Below the pieces are notes generated by a model. The model saw only the letters and a program-made list of their open reading frames with translations, was not told the DNA's origin and made no database searches. The translations under genes and the position numbers were made by a program. 64,000 nt of DNA from Leptoclinus maculatus (lineage: Eukaryota > Chordata > Actinopteri > Perciformes > Stichaeidae). The stretch lies in contig JAVDOI010000009.1 of NCBI GenBank assembly GCA_032191485.1, positions 22,044,843 through 22,108,842 on the forward strand, read 5' to 3'. Shown one piece after another: positions 62,450-64,000 of this stretch (its first letter is position 1; each line of letters starts with the position of its first letter).

Positions 62450-62525
62450 AATAATAATAATAATAATCGTATTTATATCGCACATTTCATACAGATGTAG
62501 CTCAAAGTGCTCTAGATGTAAAAAT
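62450..62525. repeat. Interspersed repeat fragment (family shared with 35225-35300)
   Basis: An AATAATAAT run, then TATTTATATCGCACATTTCA and CTCAAAGTGCTCTAG. This is a widespread fish repeat module. Confidence 0.5.
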
Positions 62526-62754
62526 AAATAAAAACAGAAAACCTTCCTTTTTACAGAAAGCATGCATTTCTGTGAAATCAACACCTCACTGACAAAGACG
62601 AAGCATTACAAGTGCTACTATTACTTTTCACTTATTCTAAGGAACCTTAACACGTATTTCTACAAAAGCCTTTGTTTAGCAAGTCGAAAAATGTTAAATG
62701 TCTTTGAATAAATAAAATAGGGGAAAATTGTAGCAAAGTGGAGTATGGATTCAA

Positions 62755-62860
62755 GGGATTCAAGGATCATTTATTGTCATTATGCAACACGGGTTGCAGC
62801 TATTATTCAACAGCTTGTTTTACTGCTTTTTGCAAAAATACATTTACATTTGGATCATGG
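62755..62860 (-). repeat. LINE-like tail fragment
   Basis: TTCAAGGATCATTTATTGTC, then ATTATGCAACACGGGTTGCA. The reverse complement resembles the CAATGACAA(T/C)AAA-type tail seen at 47350. Confidence 0.45.
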
Positions 62861-63914
62861 ATTGTGCTTTTACGGGTGGTCTGATATCTAAGACTCCTCA
62901 CTCACTGTAGAACAGCCACCGTCTCAGTGCCGGAAGCAAAAACATGCAAAACCACTGATTCTTTTTTTTTTCCTGCTACTACAAGCCTTTACTTTTGTTT
63001 TGCCATCCCAACAGTTTGTAGCTGCTGTGCTGTTTTGTGCCAGCGTCACACCTGGACTTTATTCTCTATCACCACATTAGCACTTAATAATACAAAAGCT
63101 CTGCATGAGGGTTTAGTCCTTGTAGCTCATCCCTCTCACCCTTGTGCCTGACGCGCCCTCTTCACACAGCACTTTCTCATTCAAGCTCCTCGTTTTACCA
63201 ACAAACACACACTAGTGACCGGCATGCCAATGGTTCTTTGACCTCCAGAGCTGTTTTTGTTCAACTTGTTTGCCCAAATCTGGGGCTACAAACTGGACTT
63301 AATCACGGTCACTCAAATGACACTAAAAGACGCCAGAGATCGCGTTTCAGTGCTTTTGTTGTCCTCCCTGCCACAGTATGTTGTCGTATGTTTGTTTTGG
63401 TTCATTTTTTATTTATTTTTTATTTAGCCATCTCTGTAACCAGGCGTTTTGTAACTGTGTTTAGAAAAGTGCCATAAGAATAAAACAATTATTCACCCTG
63501 CTTGCACATGTAAGGAGGTTTATGAACGGTATTTGTAAAAGGAAATGATACAACGTGTAAGATATACAGTAAATTATACAGCTAAAACAACATTAAATCT
63601 GTACCAATTTAAATCAAGAATCATGCTGGAATTTAAAAAAGACACTGTTGTATAACTACTAGATTATTTGTGAGAATCAAGTTAAAGGTAAAATTGGACC
63701 TGTGCATGTATCTGGTCGGTTCTGACTTATATACAAATATGACTGCTATAATATGGATAATACAATCTGTAATATGTCGGAACAATGTGTCTTAGACACA
63801 TTATTAGTATGAGACACTGGGTCCTGGTAGTGTGCATGCTGGCTCACTGTCACTGCGTCATGACTTACTGGGATACCATAGTAACACACGTCTGCTGTGA
63901 AGGTCTATTCTGTA

Positions 63915-64000
63915 GTAGCAGGTGGTGGAAGAAGTATCTATAAATACTTCTACTTCTTTACTACATTTCAGATGTTAATATTGTACTCCACTATATTTAT
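63915..64000 (-). repeat. Third fragment of the AAGTA-rich teleost repeat, cut by the window end
   Basis: GCAGGTGGTGGAAGAAGTAT, then ACTACATTTCAGATG and TACTCCACTATATTTAT. Same family and orientation as 57085-57260. Confidence 0.65.

Larger units (their letters stand above)
62138..64000. other. 3' flank of the zinc-finger gene
   Basis: The 3' UTR is probably the first 280 bases or more. Beyond it lie repeat fragments at 62450-62525, 62755-62860 and 63915-64000. No further gene is seen. Confidence 0.65.

Overview
This window reads as vertebrate, most likely teleost, genomic DNA. The evidence is split genes with canonical GT-AG introns, very dense TG/CA microsatellites, tRNA-derived SINEs, several interspersed repeat families typical of bony fish, and LINE remnants. 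No species can be named from the sequence alone.

Positions 1 to about 55,550 hold the 3' two thirds of one plus-strand gene for a sidekick-type cell-adhesion protein. I place 29 exons between 1020 and 53871. Every junction keeps the reading frame: 4273 coding bases, which is one leftover base plus 1424 codons including the stop. They encode the second half of one fibronectin type III (FN3) domain, eleven complete FN3 domains, one membrane-spanning segment and a cytoplasmic tail ending in a PDZ-ligand motif (SSFV). Sidekick proteins have 6 Ig and 13 FN3 domains, so the window opens inside FN3 number 2. The Ig domains and the promoter lie upstream, outside the window. The tail resembles vertebrate SDK1 more than SDK2, from remembered family features.

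The introns carry most of the unusual material. They contain an apparent alternative terminal exon after the membrane exon, a decayed second copy of an exon start, a perfect 31-bp hairpin, a 663-bp PIF/Harbinger-like DNA transposon holding a zinc-finger-like open frame, and a reverse-transcriptase remnant. Many AC, GT and CT tracts lie directly against splice sites.

Positions about 55,550 to 57,500 are intergenic, with old repeats and a textbook CTCF-type motif at 57378. Positions about 57,500 to 62,415 hold a second plus-strand gene: a probable non-coding first exon, then one large exon encoding a 1031-residue nuclear protein. That protein joins a domesticated retrotransposon Gag-like domain to an AT-hook, an acidic stretch and 22 C2H2 zinc fingers. 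The rest, to 64,000, is its 3' flank with repeat fragments.

The two genes have no evident functional link. One is a synaptic adhesion receptor, the other a probable DNA-binding regulator.
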